DNA of 64,000 bases from JBBQZP01 sp038207585 (GCA_038207585.1 JBBQZP010000007.1:51577-115576), one strand, 5' to 3'; counted from the stretch's first letter, positions 34,936-43,748 are shown. Program-made: numbers and translations. Notes: a model not told the origin generated them from the sequence alone.

Positions 34936-35705
34936 AGCGCCTGACATGGGCGCCCGGCGTTGTCTCAGGCCAAGGTCCTGCGTTCTTGCGGGCAGGTATG
35001 ACCGCACTGGCGTCGCGCGCGGCGATAGCCACGTTGCAAGAACGCGTGTCATAAGCGCCTTCGGCACTGAGCTTGCCAATAGACTGCTCAGGTGGGATCT
35101 GATTGCAAAGCTCGGACAACATTGGCGCATCACCAACCCGGCTACCAGTGACTTCAATTGCCCTGATCACCAGCGTATTGGCATCAATCCCATGGTGGAC
35201 CTTGCGCCATTGCCCAGGCTTGGAAGGTCCGTGTTTCTTGGCAAACCATTCTCCTTCACCCTCGGTTTTGATCCCAGTGCTATCAATCAACAGGTGAAGC
35301 GCGTCCTTGCTGGGCTGATATGGGATGGCGACATTCAGACATTTTTTGGCGGCGCTATAAAGTGCTGAAGTCCGGCACCGACCAATCCAGTCCGGCAAGC
35401 TTCAACAGGCGTTCCACCAGCCCTGTCATTTGCCCTAATGGCAGCCCGACCAAGGCCATCAACATCAGACACGCCTGGATCGCGGCATTGGTGAACGTGG
35501 CCAGGCGACCCGTTTTCCATTGGGCTCAGCCAGGCAGACCGTCTCAGGGTCAAACCAGATCTCCAGACAGCCGTGCTGCTTCAAGACGGCATTGTAGGCG
35601 CGCCAATTCGTCTTGCGGTAGGTCGGGGCTGTGGGTTTGCTCATGCCATCCAACTAAGGCCTTGGAGTCACGCGGGGAATCCCTGATGATTTGTGCAACG
35701 ATGCC
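34936..35705 (-). mobile_element. Truncated, frameshifted IS5-family element
   Basis: Remnant of an IS5-family insertion sequence. The outer end at 35705 reads GGCATCGTTGCACAAATCA inward, close to the terminal repeats of this group. The transposase starts at the ATG at 35644 (MSKPTAPTYRKTNWRAYNAV), is frameshifted near 35530-35550, and continues as KDALHLLIDSTGIKTEGEGE and TGSRVGDAPMLSELCNQIPP with part of the DDE core. It ends near RKNAGPWPETTPGAHVRR at about 34936, so the last 80 or so residues and the other terminal repeat are lost. It cannot transpose by itself. Confidence 0.8.
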
Positions 35706-35824
35706 GCGTCAGACCCAAAAAGCGGACGTTGAGGAATTCCCGATCGACTATACTATGGGTCACTGGGAAAAGTTACCATCGACCGATAGGCTGACGGCGA
35801 AGCATTCTTTACAGGAGTTCTATC

Positions 35825-36748
35825 ATGCCAAATGGCGCCATTCCCGGTTTGCATCACATCACGTCGATCTGCGGTTCACCGCAGGACAATCTTGATTTCT
35901 ATGCCCGACGACTGGGGCAACGGCTGGTGAAAAAGACGGTGAACTTTGATTCTCCCGACACCTATCATCTGTATTATGGCGACAAGTCGGGAACGCCCGG
36001 CACCATCATGACCTTTTTCCCCTTCGTCGATGCAGGTCCGGGGCGTGCCGGTCCGGGAATGGCGAGTGCGGTCGCGTACCGGATGCCGACGGATGCGTTC
36101 GACGCCTGGTCAGAACGGCTCATGCTGGCCGATGTGGATGTCGATTGCGGGCAGGAGAGGTTCGGAAAGCGGGTTCTTGCGCTGCGCGATCCCGACCGCG
36201 CGCTGGTCGAGTTGATCGAAACCGATGGGCTGGACGGAGAGGCGCTGGACGGCTTCCATTCGGTCACGCTGTGGGAGCGCGCGCCCGAGGCGACGGCGCG
36301 TCTGCTGACCGAGCATTTCGGCTACGCCGAAACGGCGAGTGCGACAGAGGACGGCGTGGAACGTCTGCGGCTGGAGGCACAGGGCGGCGGGCGCGGATCC
36401 ATTATCGACATCATCCGCTCGGACGCGCCCACGATCGCACGCAGCGGCGCGGGCACCATCCATCATGTCGCGTTCCGGGCCGAAAGCGACGAAATTCAGA
36501 TGGAATGGCATGACCGGCTGGCAACCGCCGGTTTCGATGTGACGCCGGTGATTGACCGGCAGTATTTCAATGCGATCTATTTCCGCGAACCGGGCGGCGT
36601 GCTGTTCGAGATCGCCACCGACCCGCCGGGTTTTGCTATAGATGAACCCGCCGAGACGATGGGCAATGCCCTAATGCTGCCTGCCAAGTATGAAGCGATG
36701 CGCGAGCGGATCGAACGGGTTTTGCCTCCGCTAAGACCGGCCCGATGA
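35825..36748 (+). CDS. Ring-cleaving dioxygenase of the MhqO type
   Basis: A 307-residue vicinal-oxygen-chelate (glyoxalase/bleomycin-resistance) protein with two tandem modules. It starts LHHITSICGSPQDNLDFYAR with the first metal-ligand histidine, followed by YHLYYGDKSGTPGTIMTFFP. The second half has GAGTIHHVAFRAESDEIQME and YFREPGGVLFEIATDPPGF with the second His and Glu ligands. This is the layout of Bacillus MhqO/MhqA putative hydroquinone-cleaving dioxygenases. AGGAG is 6 bases before the ATG. It overlaps the next gene as ATGA; the pair probably detoxifies quinone-like electrophiles. It sits intact between decayed genes. Confidence 0.87.
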   Translation: MPNGAIPGLHHITSICGSPQDNLDFYARRLGQRLVKKTVNFDSPDTYHLYYGDKSGTPGTIMTFFPFVDAGPGRAGPGMASAVAYRMPTDAFDAWSERLMLADVDVDCGQERFGKRVLALRDPDRALVELIETDGLDGEALDGFHSVTLWERAPEATARLLTEHFGYAETASATEDGVERLRLEAQGGGRGSIIDIIRSDAPTIARSGAGTIHHVAFRAESDEIQMEWHDRLATAGFDVTPVIDRQYFNAIYFREPGGVLFEIATDPPGFAIDEPAETMGNALMLPAKYEAMRERIERVLPPLRPAR

Positions 36749-37422
36749 AACGCGCCGGCGCCCATGGCGCGCGGGCCCGGGCCGGGTTGGTGCTGATCCA
36801 CGGACGGGGCGGATCGGCGGATGAGATGCTGTCGCTCGCGGCTGGCCTCGGGCTGCCCGATCTCGCCCTTGTCGCGCCAGAGGCGCCGGGCCGGTCGTGG
36901 TGGCCCACCAGCTTTCTGGCCCCCACGGCCCAGATCGCGCCCTTCGTCGCAGCAGGGATTGATGCCGTAGACGCGGCGATCGCGGCACTGGTCGCTGAGG
37001 GATTGCCAAGGTCGTCGATCAGCCTTTGCGGGTTCAGTCAGGGAGCCTGTCTTGCCTTGGAATACGCAGCGCGCACAGGCGCCGGGCTGTCGGCGGCCTT
37101 CGGCTTTTCCGGCGCTTTGATCGGCACGGGTGATGCGCAGGGCGCCGCCCGTGATGACCTTTATGGCCATGTCGCCAAGCGCTTCGACTACGCGCCGCGT
37201 CTTGATGGTGTCGCAATCGACATGGGTTGCCACGCGAAAGATCCGCATATTCCCTTCGCGCGGTTTGAGGAAAGTGCCGCGAACCTACGCAAGCTCGGGG
37301 CCCAGGTAGCAATCCGTACTTACCCCGGCGCGGGCCATGCAGTGATGCAGCCTGACATCGCGGCCCTGCGTTCACATTTCAACAGGCCCGCGCAGGGAAC
37401 ACCGGTCAAAGGTCGGCCGTAA
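36745..37422 (+). CDS. MhqD-like carboxylesterase/phospholipase hydrolase
   Basis: A 225-residue alpha/beta hydrolase of the phospholipase/carboxylesterase family. The oxyanion-hole segment is VLIHGRGGSADEM near residue 18, the nucleophile elbow is LCGFSQGACLALEYA near 97, the acidic residue is probably in HAKDPHIPF near 170, and the catalytic histidine is in YPGAGHAVMQPDI near 197. MhqD-type hydrolases are usually encoded next to the MhqO dioxygenase, as here, with an ATGA overlap. No MarR-type MhqR repressor gene is adjacent. Confidence 0.87.
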   Translation: MKRAGAHGARARAGLVLIHGRGGSADEMLSLAAGLGLPDLALVAPEAPGRSWWPTSFLAPTAQIAPFVAAGIDAVDAAIAALVAEGLPRSSISLCGFSQGACLALEYAARTGAGLSAAFGFSGALIGTGDAQGAARDDLYGHVAKRFDYAPRLDGVAIDMGCHAKDPHIPFARFEESAANLRKLGAQVAIRTYPGAGHAVMQPDIAALRSHFNRPAQGTPVKGRP

Positions 37423-37493
37423 GTCTGCGGTCCATCGCAATATCAAGGCTTGATCACCCCACCGCCGGGCAAGCTGATGCGCTGCAACATGGC

Positions 37494-37912
37494 CTATTCC
37501 GGAATTCCCTTCACCGACGGCTCTGCGGAATCTGCCCGGTGGCGGTGAAGGGCTGGCCCGGATGTGGGCAGCGCAATCAGGTGTCGTACAACCGGCGGAT
37601 CTTCGGAACTGTGCAGTTTTTGAAGTGCCGCCTGAATCGCCGCTGCGGATTTCGACGCGCGGTGATGCTTGCGCAGATGTTCGGCTCAGGACGCGACAAA
37701 GAACCATTCGGTGATCTTGGCGGGATTGTCGACGTCCTCGAGTATGCCCCAAGCGTAGGCCCCGTCTGGTCGGCGCTCGACGGAAAGGGCATGGGCCAGA
37801 TCGCGGAAGGCAACCCGGTCTTGCGAGGCGACGCGGTAGTCGAAGGTCACGATGACCGGACCACGGTTTGCTCCACCCTCAGAGTCCAGTGCAGGCTCTG
37901 GCCAATGCATTA
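37494..37912 (-). pseudogene. MFS transporter C-terminal remnant
   Basis: The C-terminal cytoplasmic tail of an enterobactin-exporter-like MFS transporter. It reads LMHWPEPALDSEGGANRGPV then IVTFDYRVASQDRVAFRDLA and GILEDVDNPAKITEWFFVAS, followed by TGA where relatives have tryptophan. The frame continues AEHLRKHHRASKSAAAIQAA and PPVVRHLIALP to TAG at 37494-37496. All membrane helices are missing. It is fused at about 37912-37950 to an IS110 remnant. Confidence 0.72.
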
Positions 37913-37949
37913 ATGTGCTTGGCCTTGAGGCCAAGCAGTTCATCGCGCG

Positions 37950-38213
37950 CCTCACCGAACGGGTTTTCATCAGGATGACATCCAGACCTGCCCCGCTCAG
38001 CCCACGATGCACCGATTGCGACCAAGGGCCAGCCTCACGCCCTTTGGCGGCAACAGGACCTTCCTGTTTCTGGGCCGAACGCACCAAATTCTCGGGTTCA
38101 CCGGCAACCTGCGGCTCTTTCACGATCTTGCCATGCTCTTTGATCACGCAAATTGCCGTCTACGCCAGCGACACATTCAACCCGACAAACAGTCTTATCC
38201 CATGGTCCTCCAT
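37950..38213 (-). mobile_element. IS110-family transposase N-terminal remnant
   Basis: The first 85 or so residues of an IS110-family (DEDD) transposase, starting at the ATG at 38213 with LFVGLNVSLA, then TAG at codon 18 where the family normally has tryptophan, then TAICVIKEHGKIVKEPQVAG and AGPWSQSVHRGLSGAGLDVI as the RuvC-like core. The element is cut at about 37950 by the MFS remnant and bounded at about 38230-38270 by an IS5-family remnant. It is not functional. Confidence 0.72.
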
Positions 38214-38272
38214 GTGGATCAAATACGGGACGGTCGACAACGTGCCTCTGATCTTGCAAGCAGTAGCGGGCA

Positions 38273-38697
38273 GCGCGTCGAGCCAATCAGACGACCGAGT
38301 CCCCCCTTTTTCAGCCCAAGGCTCGAAACCGTGCGCTGTGCTTTAAGATGGGTAGCGTCGATCATCACGGTCTTCCGAACTGTCGTCTCAGAGGCCAACC
38401 CTTCCATCATCCTGGCGAAGACGCGCATGTAACGCCATCGCTTCCACCGCTTGTAGCGCGCCCTCGCCGGGCCATATTTCATCGGCGCGTCAGACCGCCG
38501 CAAGCCATTGCGATCGTAGAAGATAATCCCGCTCGAAACTCGCCGATCATTGGCGCGCGGCACACCGTGGCTCTTTGGACAGAAGGGTTTAAGTCGAGCT
38601 ATCTGTTCGTCCGTCAGGCAGTAGGGGTTGCTCAGTGATCCGTCTTCTTGCGGAGACTGAATAACGCCAACCGCCTGAAATCAATAGATCCGGAGCC
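38273..38697 (-). mobile_element. Truncated IS5-family (IS427-like) element
   Basis: Remnant of another IS5-family element. The outer end near 38697 reads GGCTCCGGATCTATTGATTT inward, similar to ends of IS427-like elements. The orfA part follows: SNPYCLTDEQIARLKPF, GIIFYDRNGLRRSDAPMKYG and RKTVMIDATHLKAQRTVSSL, stopping near KKGGLGRLIGST at about 38273. The expected ATG at the start of orfA is CTG, and orfB is missing. The end coincides with the stop codon of the adjacent FadR-type gene. Confidence 0.75.
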
Positions 38698-39404
38698 TAA
38701 AGTTCAATTCCAGCGCATTCGGCGGTGTTCGTGATGTGACGGTGCATTGCACGTCGAGCGGCTGTCCCATCGCCGATTTCAAGCGCTGCGATAATTTCGC
38801 GATGTTCAGCAACCGACGCCCCCATTCGGGAGGGGTTGGTCCGCGGTATCGGCTGCCGCTGCGTTTCGGCCAAAAGGGTCTGGACGGTGTCATACAGTGT
38901 TTTGAGCATCAGGTTGGCGCAAGCCTGTGCAATTGTCGAATGGAACCGAAGATCGGCTTCTACATTGGCCAAAAGATCGCCAACCTCCCAACACCGCTCC
39001 ATTGCGTCCGTTTCTTTGCGCAGCACGTCCAGAGCCATCGGATCTATTGTGGTGGCCGCACATTCAACGATCTGACTTTCAAGCATGAGGCGGGTTTCGA
39101 ACACATCTGACAATTCAAAGGTATCGGAATATCGCCATTTTACGATGCCGGCCGTCTCGGCCCGTCCTGCCGTTACAAAAGTTCCGCGACCCGGCTCTGT
39201 CTTGATCAGACCCAGGGTTTCCAGCGTAAGCAAAGCCTCGCGCAGCGATGCACGGCTGACATTGAACTGGTCCGACAGGATTCGCTGCGACGGAATCCGG
39301 TCGCCTGTTTTCAAGGCACCATCAAGCAGCATCTGTTGGATTCGGCGGGCAACCACTTGCGGTAACGGCGTCCAGCCAGGCGTTGACAACAAACTGCGCG
39401 ACAA
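38697..39404 (-). CDS. FadR-type GntR regulator
   Basis: A 235-residue GntR/FadR-family regulator. The winged helix is VVARRIQQMLLDGALKTGDR then IPSQRILSDQFNVSRASLRE and LGLIKTEPGRGTFV, ending near residue 75. The all-helical FCD effector domain follows, with metal-ligand type residues in FHSTIAQACAN near 155 and AEHREIIAALEIGDG near 200. It diverges from the amino-acid importer; a near-perfect FadR-type palindrome (39518-39532) lies between, making it the probable repressor. Its TAG stop lies exactly at the end of an IS5-family remnant, so the extreme C-terminus may have been altered. Confidence 0.88.
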   Translation of the reverse strand: MSRSLLSTPGWTPLPQVVARRIQQMLLDGALKTGDRIPSQRILSDQFNVSRASLREALLTLETLGLIKTEPGRGTFVTAGRAETAGIVKWRYSDTFELSDVFETRLMLESQIVECAATTIDPMALDVLRKETDAMERCWEVGDLLANVEADLRFHSTIAQACANLMLKTLYDTVQTLLAETQRQPIPRTNPSRMGASVAEHREIIAALEIGDGTAARRAMHRHITNTAECAGIEL

Positions 39405-39517
39405 TTTTCAGCCCCTTTCGCTTCTGTGCAACCATCTGAGCCCTCTGCTTTGGCACATAGTGGCGGTTCGGCAGCAATAATCTTGTATTCGAAAACTGAC
39501 ATGCCTACGCTGGCCTG

Positions 39518-39532
39518 ACCGGTCAGACCGGT
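39518..39532. promoter_or_regulatory. Palindromic operator for the FadR-type regulator
   Basis: ACCGGTCAGACCGGT is a perfect 7-1-7 inverted repeat. Its core GGTCAGACC matches the GGTCnGACC arrangement seen at operators of FadR/PdhR-type regulators. A second, overlapping palindrome CTGACCGGTCAG occupies 39515-39526. It lies 114 bases upstream of the regulator start and 43 bases before the binding-protein ATG, so it can control both directions. Confidence 0.65.
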
Positions 39533-39574
39533 TTGACCGTAACATATAAATCAAACAGGGAAAGGACCGACGAT

Positions 39575-40366
39575 ATGATGAAAAGAATGTTCTTGAAAGC
39601 TGCTGCCATTGGGGTGGCGTTGACGTTCGGTGCGATGGCATCAGCCGAAAGCCTGACCGTCGGCGCCAACATCGGCAATGTGCCGTGGGAGTTCCAGGAC
39701 GATACCGGCGCAATGGTGGGATTCGAGATTGATCTGGCGACCGAGGTTGGAAAACGCCTTGGCCGGGACGTGACATTTGAGAACATTCCATTCAACGGTC
39801 TGTTCTCGGCTGTTCAGTCGGGCCGGATCAACATGGCAATGTCGTCGATCACCATCACGCAAAAGCGGCTTGCGGAAGTCAGTTTTGCCCAACCTTATTA
39901 TGACAGCGACCAATCGCTGACTGTCACTGAGGCCAGCGGTTTGAAAGGGCTGGCTGACATGAAGGGCAAGGTGATCGGCGTGGATACCGGATCCACGGGC
40001 GACATCTGGGCCACCGAACATTCGGCGGAATACGGCTTTGCTGATATCCGTCGTTTCGAAGGGTTGGCCCCGGCCATGCTCGATCTGGGGAACGGCCGGA
40101 TTGACGGCTACATCAGCGATATTCCGGCGCTGCAATACTACGTCAAGGACAAGCCCGAGTTTGCGGTCGTCGAGCGCATTCTGACGGGCGAGCAATATTC
40201 CATGATGTTTGCAAAGGATGATCCGCTGGCCTCCGCCGTCAGCGAAGTGCTGACCGCGCTCAAGACCGAAGGTTTTGTCGCGGCGACCCACAAAAAGTGG
40301 TTCGGCGCCGACCCCGAGGCCACGACCTCGACCGTTAAGGTCATGGATATGCCCAAGCTGAACTGA
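39575..40366 (+). CDS. Amino-acid ABC transporter substrate-binding protein
   Basis: A 263-residue periplasmic binding protein of family 3. The N-terminus MMKRMFLKAAAIGVALTFGA is a Sec signal ending in ASA-E near residue 23. NVPWEFQDDTGAMVGFEIDL is the usual ligand-binding entry, and SGRINMAMSSITITQKRLAE is the conserved middle segment. A purine-rich ribosome-binding site (AGGGAAAGGA) lies just upstream. It serves the permease and ATPase that follow. A hairpin with a T-run after the stop probably keeps expression of this gene above that of the permease. The ligand is a polar amino acid or close analogue. Confidence 0.9.
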   Translation: MMKRMFLKAAAIGVALTFGAMASAESLTVGANIGNVPWEFQDDTGAMVGFEIDLATEVGKRLGRDVTFENIPFNGLFSAVQSGRINMAMSSITITQKRLAEVSFAQPYYDSDQSLTVTEASGLKGLADMKGKVIGVDTGSTGDIWATEHSAEYGFADIRRFEGLAPAMLDLGNGRIDGYISDIPALQYYVKDKPEFAVVERILTGEQYSMMFAKDDPLASAVSEVLTALKTEGFVAATHKKWFGADPEATTSTVKVMDMPKLN

Positions 40367-40383
40367 ACAATGGCTCGTGAAAC

Positions 40384-40413
40384 GGGGGTGGCGCAATCCG
40401 TTGCCCCCTTTTT
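40384..40413 (+). terminator. Intercistronic hairpin with T-run (attenuator)
   Basis: GGGGG (40384-40388) pairs with CCCCC (40404-40408), and the inner bases extend the stem through G-T wobble pairs. The stem is followed directly by TTTTT (40409-40413). It stands between the binding-protein gene and the permease, so it is probably a partial terminator or mRNA-stabilising hairpin that raises binding-protein level. Confidence 0.7.
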
Positions 40414-40440
40414 CGGTACAGCAGGAAATGAGCGGATCTG

Positions 40441-41112
40441 ATGGATATTTTTGACACCTTTTTCAACGTGCCCGTCCTGATCCGCACCTTTCCACTCCTG
40501 ATGTCCGGCCTGTGGATTACCGTTCAGATCGGCGTTGTCAGCATTGTCGCGGGCCTTGTGCTGGGCATGGCTCTGGCGCTGGTCCGGCTTTATGCAGCGC
40601 GTTGGCTACAGGTTATTGCCAAGCTCTACATCAACTTCATGCGGTCGATCCCGCTTCTGGTGCTGTTGATCATCATCTACTACGCGCTGCCCTTTGTCGG
40701 AATTCGACTGTCGCCTTTCATGTCTGCCGTGTCGGCGTTGTCGCTTGTCTCGGGCGCATACACGGCCGAGATTTTTCGTGCCGGGATCGAGGCTATTCCG
40801 AAAGGTCAGTTCGAGGCGTCGTCTGCATTGGGGCTTGGGTATCGGCATATGATGGTCGACGTGATCCTGCCGCAGGCGATCCGTATCGTCATTCCGCCGC
40901 TTACCAACAACTGCATCAATGTCATCAAGGACACCGCGTTGGCGTCGGTCGTGGCGATGCCCGATCTATTGAAACAGGCAACCCAAGCGCAGGCCCTTGC
41001 CGCCAACCCAAGCCCCCTGATCGGCGCGGCGATCATCTATGTGGTGTTCCTGTGGCCGCTTGTGGCGGCGGTATCCCGGCTGGAACGCAGCTATGGCAAG
41101 GCAGATCACTGA
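40441..41112 (+). CDS. Amino-acid ABC transporter permease
   Basis: A 223-residue HisM/GlnP-type permease with about five membrane segments. It begins IRTFPLLMSGLWITVQIGVV, and the ATPase-contacting EAA loop is KGQFEASSALGLGYRHMMVD near residue 120, followed by ILPQAIRIVIPPLTNN. NFMRSIPLLVLLIIIYYALP near 63 is the conserved RGTPLL-type segment. It is the only permease gene in this operon, so it probably forms a homodimer. The stop overlaps the ATPase start as TGATG. Confidence 0.9.
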   Translation: MDIFDTFFNVPVLIRTFPLLMSGLWITVQIGVVSIVAGLVLGMALALVRLYAARWLQVIAKLYINFMRSIPLLVLLIIIYYALPFVGIRLSPFMSAVSALSLVSGAYTAEIFRAGIEAIPKGQFEASSALGLGYRHMMVDVILPQAIRIVIPPLTNNCINVIKDTALASVVAMPDLLKQATQAQALAANPSPLIGAAIIYVVFLWPLVAAVSRLERSYGKADH

Positions 41113-41849
41113 TGGGCAGCACAATCCGGATCAGCAATCTATGCAAGAAATTCGGCACCTTCACGGCACTGCACAGCCTCGACCTTGAAATTGCCGAGGG
41201 TGAAGTGGTCTGTGTCATCGGACCGTCCGGTTCGGGTAAATCGACACTGATCCGGTGCATCAATCTGCTTGAACCGTTCGAGCCGCAAAGCAGAATCCTT
41301 GTCGGCGAAGTGCCGGTTGAGGCGGGGCGCAATCTTGAAAAAGTGCGCGCCGATGTCGGGATGGTGTTCCAGTCGTTCAACCTTTTTCCGCATCTGACTG
41401 TTCTGCGCAACGTGATGCTGGCACCGATGCGCGTTCGCGGCCTGACGCCTGCGCGGGCCGAAACCCGTGCGCGCGAATTGCTGGCGCGCGTTGGAATCGA
41501 AGGTCAGGCCGAGAAATATCCCGGCAAACTGTCGGGCGGCCAGCAACAGCGCGTGGCGATTGCGCGCGCGCTCGCGATGGACCCGAAGGTGATGTTGTTT
41601 GACGAACCGACCTCTGCCCTTGACCCCGAAATGGTCGGCGAGGTTCTGGACGTGATGAAATCACTGGCAGGAACCGGGGTGACCATGGTGGTCGTGACGC
41701 ATGAGATGGGCTTTGCCCGCCAGGTGGCCGACCGCGTTGTGTTCATGGATGGCGGGCGGATCGTCGAGACCGGAACGCCGATCCAGATTTTTGATCATCC
41801 GCAACACGAGCGCACCCGCAACTTCCTTGGCGCAGTGCTGAACCATTGA
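41112..41849 (+). CDS. Amino-acid ABC transporter ATPase
   Basis: A 245-residue GlnQ/HisP-type ATPase: Walker A IGPSGSGKSTLIRCINLLE, Q-loop MVFQSFNLFPHLTVLRNV, signature LSGGQQQRVAIARALAMDP, Walker B VMLFDEPTSALDPE and switch histidine VVVTHEMGFARQVAD. All catalytic residues are present. The ATG at 41112 overlaps the permease stop by one base. It powers the import of the amino acid bound by the protein at 39575-40366. Confidence 0.92.
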   Translation: MGSTIRISNLCKKFGTFTALHSLDLEIAEGEVVCVIGPSGSGKSTLIRCINLLEPFEPQSRILVGEVPVEAGRNLEKVRADVGMVFQSFNLFPHLTVLRNVMLAPMRVRGLTPARAETRARELLARVGIEGQAEKYPGKLSGGQQQRVAIARALAMDPKVMLFDEPTSALDPEMVGEVLDVMKSLAGTGVTMVVVTHEMGFARQVADRVVFMDGGRIVETGTPIQIFDHPQHERTRNFLGAVLNH

Positions 41850-41869
41850 TCCATTGACCGGAGACCAGA

Positions 41870-43102
41870 ATGACCGCCCCAGCCCTTGATCTTGACCATG
41901 TGCGCAGCAACTTTCCCGGACTTTCGCGAGGCTGGACCCTGTTTGACAACGCAGGCGGATCGCAGATCCTGCAAGGCGCTGTCGATCGCATGACGGAATT
42001 TCTGCTGGAAAAGAACGTCCAGATCGGCGGCAGCTATGATATCTCGCTTGCCGCGGCCGCGGCCTTGCGAGACGGGCGTGACGCGGCATCCACCTTGATG
42101 AATGCCTCCCGGCCTGAAGAGATCGTTTTTGGCCCTTCGACAACAGTATTGCTGCAAAATCTTGCGCGCGCCATGCGCAGCCAACTGCAGGCAGGCGATG
42201 AAATTATCATCAGCCAGGCCGATCACGAATCCAACATCGGACCCTGGATGTGGCTGCAAGAGTTCGGCATCATCATAAAGACGTGGCCCCTGAACCGGGA
42301 AACCTATCAACTCGATCTGGCCGATCTTGCCCCGTTGATGACAAAACGCACCAAACTGGTGGCGGTGACGCATGTTTCAAACATTCTTGGGCAGGTGAAC
42401 CCGGTTGCGGAAATTGCCCGCTTTGTTCACGAACATGGTGCCCGGATTTGTGTCGATGCCGTAGCCTACGCCCCGCACCGCGCGATTGATGTGCAGGCAT
42501 GGGATGTCGATTACTATGTGTTCAGCCTTTATAAGACCTACGGGCCGCACTACGCTGTGATGTATGGAAAATATGATTGCTTGTTGGAATTGGACACGCT
42601 GTATCACTACTTTTACGGCAAGGACAAGGTTCCGGGCAAGATGGAGCCGGGTAACCCCAGCTACGAATGCGCTTATTCCACCGTGGCGATCCGCGACTAT
42701 TTTGCCTCGCTTGGCTCGGGCCCGACGGTGAGAACCAAGGTGGAATCGGGTTTTGCATCGGTTACGGCGCAGGAAGATGCGTTGGTCGGGCGGCTTTTGT
42801 CCTATCTGACCTCGCGAAATGACTGCGAGATTTTCGGCGCGACGCGTAATCAAGGATCAACGCGAATTCCAACGGTCGCTTTCCGGTTTGACGGGCAAAA
42901 CTCGGGCGCGATTTGCAAAGCGATGGATGAACACAAGATCGCAATCCGCCACGGAGATTTTCACGCACGACGACTGGTCGAGGCGCTGGATCAGATGAAA
43001 GACGGTGGTCTGGTGCGCGTCTCGATGGTGCATTACAACACATTGGCCGAGGTAGACCGCCTTTGTGCAGCATTTGACGAAATTCTGCGAAAGGCGGCTT
43101 AG
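41870..43102 (+). CDS. Class V PLP enzyme (cysteine desulfurase-like)
   Basis: A 410-residue pyridoxal-phosphate enzyme of the SufS/NifS/isopenicillin-epimerase group. It starts with VRSNFPGLSRGWTLFDNAGG. ISQADHESNIGPWMWLQ near residue 112 contains the PLP-stacking histidine, CVDAVAYAPHRAIDVQ near 200 the aspartate, and YYVFSLYKTYGPHYAVMYG near 216 the Schiff-base lysine. It is probably not an iron-sulfur desulfurase, as no suf genes are near; its place 20 bases after an amino-acid importer points to breakdown or epimerisation of the imported amino acid. Confidence 0.87.
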   Translation: MTAPALDLDHVRSNFPGLSRGWTLFDNAGGSQILQGAVDRMTEFLLEKNVQIGGSYDISLAAAAALRDGRDAASTLMNASRPEEIVFGPSTTVLLQNLARAMRSQLQAGDEIIISQADHESNIGPWMWLQEFGIIIKTWPLNRETYQLDLADLAPLMTKRTKLVAVTHVSNILGQVNPVAEIARFVHEHGARICVDAVAYAPHRAIDVQAWDVDYYVFSLYKTYGPHYAVMYGKYDCLLELDTLYHYFYGKDKVPGKMEPGNPSYECAYSTVAIRDYFASLGSGPTVRTKVESGFASVTAQEDALVGRLLSYLTSRNDCEIFGATRNQGSTRIPTVAFRFDGQNSGAICKAMDEHKIAIRHGDFHARRLVEALDQMKDGGLVRVSMVHYNTLAEVDRLCAAFDEILRKAA

Positions 43103-43256
43103 GACATGCGCGACCTGATGGTGGGCGGCGGCGGTGTAGCAACAGCCGCTGATTTAACGCGTTGCGATACTGGCATTCTCTGCCGCTCACATCCCGTTGC
43201 AAAGGGATTGTCTTCTGATCCCGCTTTGACCGCCAGGAGCCAAAGAGGAGATCACA

Positions 43257-43736
43257 ATGTTCCATGCATGGAAGCAGGAAAAAGCCACGGAAGCGCTGGT
43301 TGATGAGGCGCAGGCGCTTGCGGACAAACTGTCGGAAACCAAACCGCATATCCGAGATAGTCACGCCGCCGCCGCACAGTTCTGGGCAGCCTCTTACCTT
43401 GCCACTGGACAGGATTTGTACAAGCTGAACGATTGGACACCCGCAGCAGCAGCCCGGTTCGCTGCGGATGCTCAGTCCAGAATTGCCACCCTGCGAAAGA
43501 AACGCGAATATGAGAGCAGTGACGGTCTGGCGATCTGGCTGCACACCGCCCGCGCGGTGGCAGAGCCGCGGGTCGCGCCGGCGGCGCGCGAGATTTGGCA
43601 ACAGATCCTGAACGCTGGCCCGAATGCGCGTTCGATGGCACTTGATCTGTTGCACGACGCCGGATTGCCGGTTGACGAAGATCGCCGCTCTCCCAAAGGC
43701 TTCGGCGTCAACGATCAACGCGTTGGGTCAACTTGA
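43257..43736 (+). CDS. Hypothetical helical protein
   Basis: A 159-residue protein I do not recognise. It is rich in alanine and predicted helices (EKATEALVDEAQALADKL; ATLRKKREYESSDGLAIWLH), with no signal, membrane segment or cysteine. A strong ribosome-binding site, AGAGGAG, lies about 7 bases before the ATG, so it is probably translated. It follows the PLP-enzyme gene after 154 bases and precedes another unknown gene by 12 bases, with which it is likely co-transcribed. Confidence 0.65.
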   Translation: MFHAWKQEKATEALVDEAQALADKLSETKPHIRDSHAAAAQFWAASYLATGQDLYKLNDWTPAAAARFAADAQSRIATLRKKREYESSDGLAIWLHTARAVAEPRVAPAAREIWQQILNAGPNARSMALDLLHDAGLPVDEDRRSPKGFGVNDQRVGST

Positions 43737-43748
43737 GTCAGCACCGCA

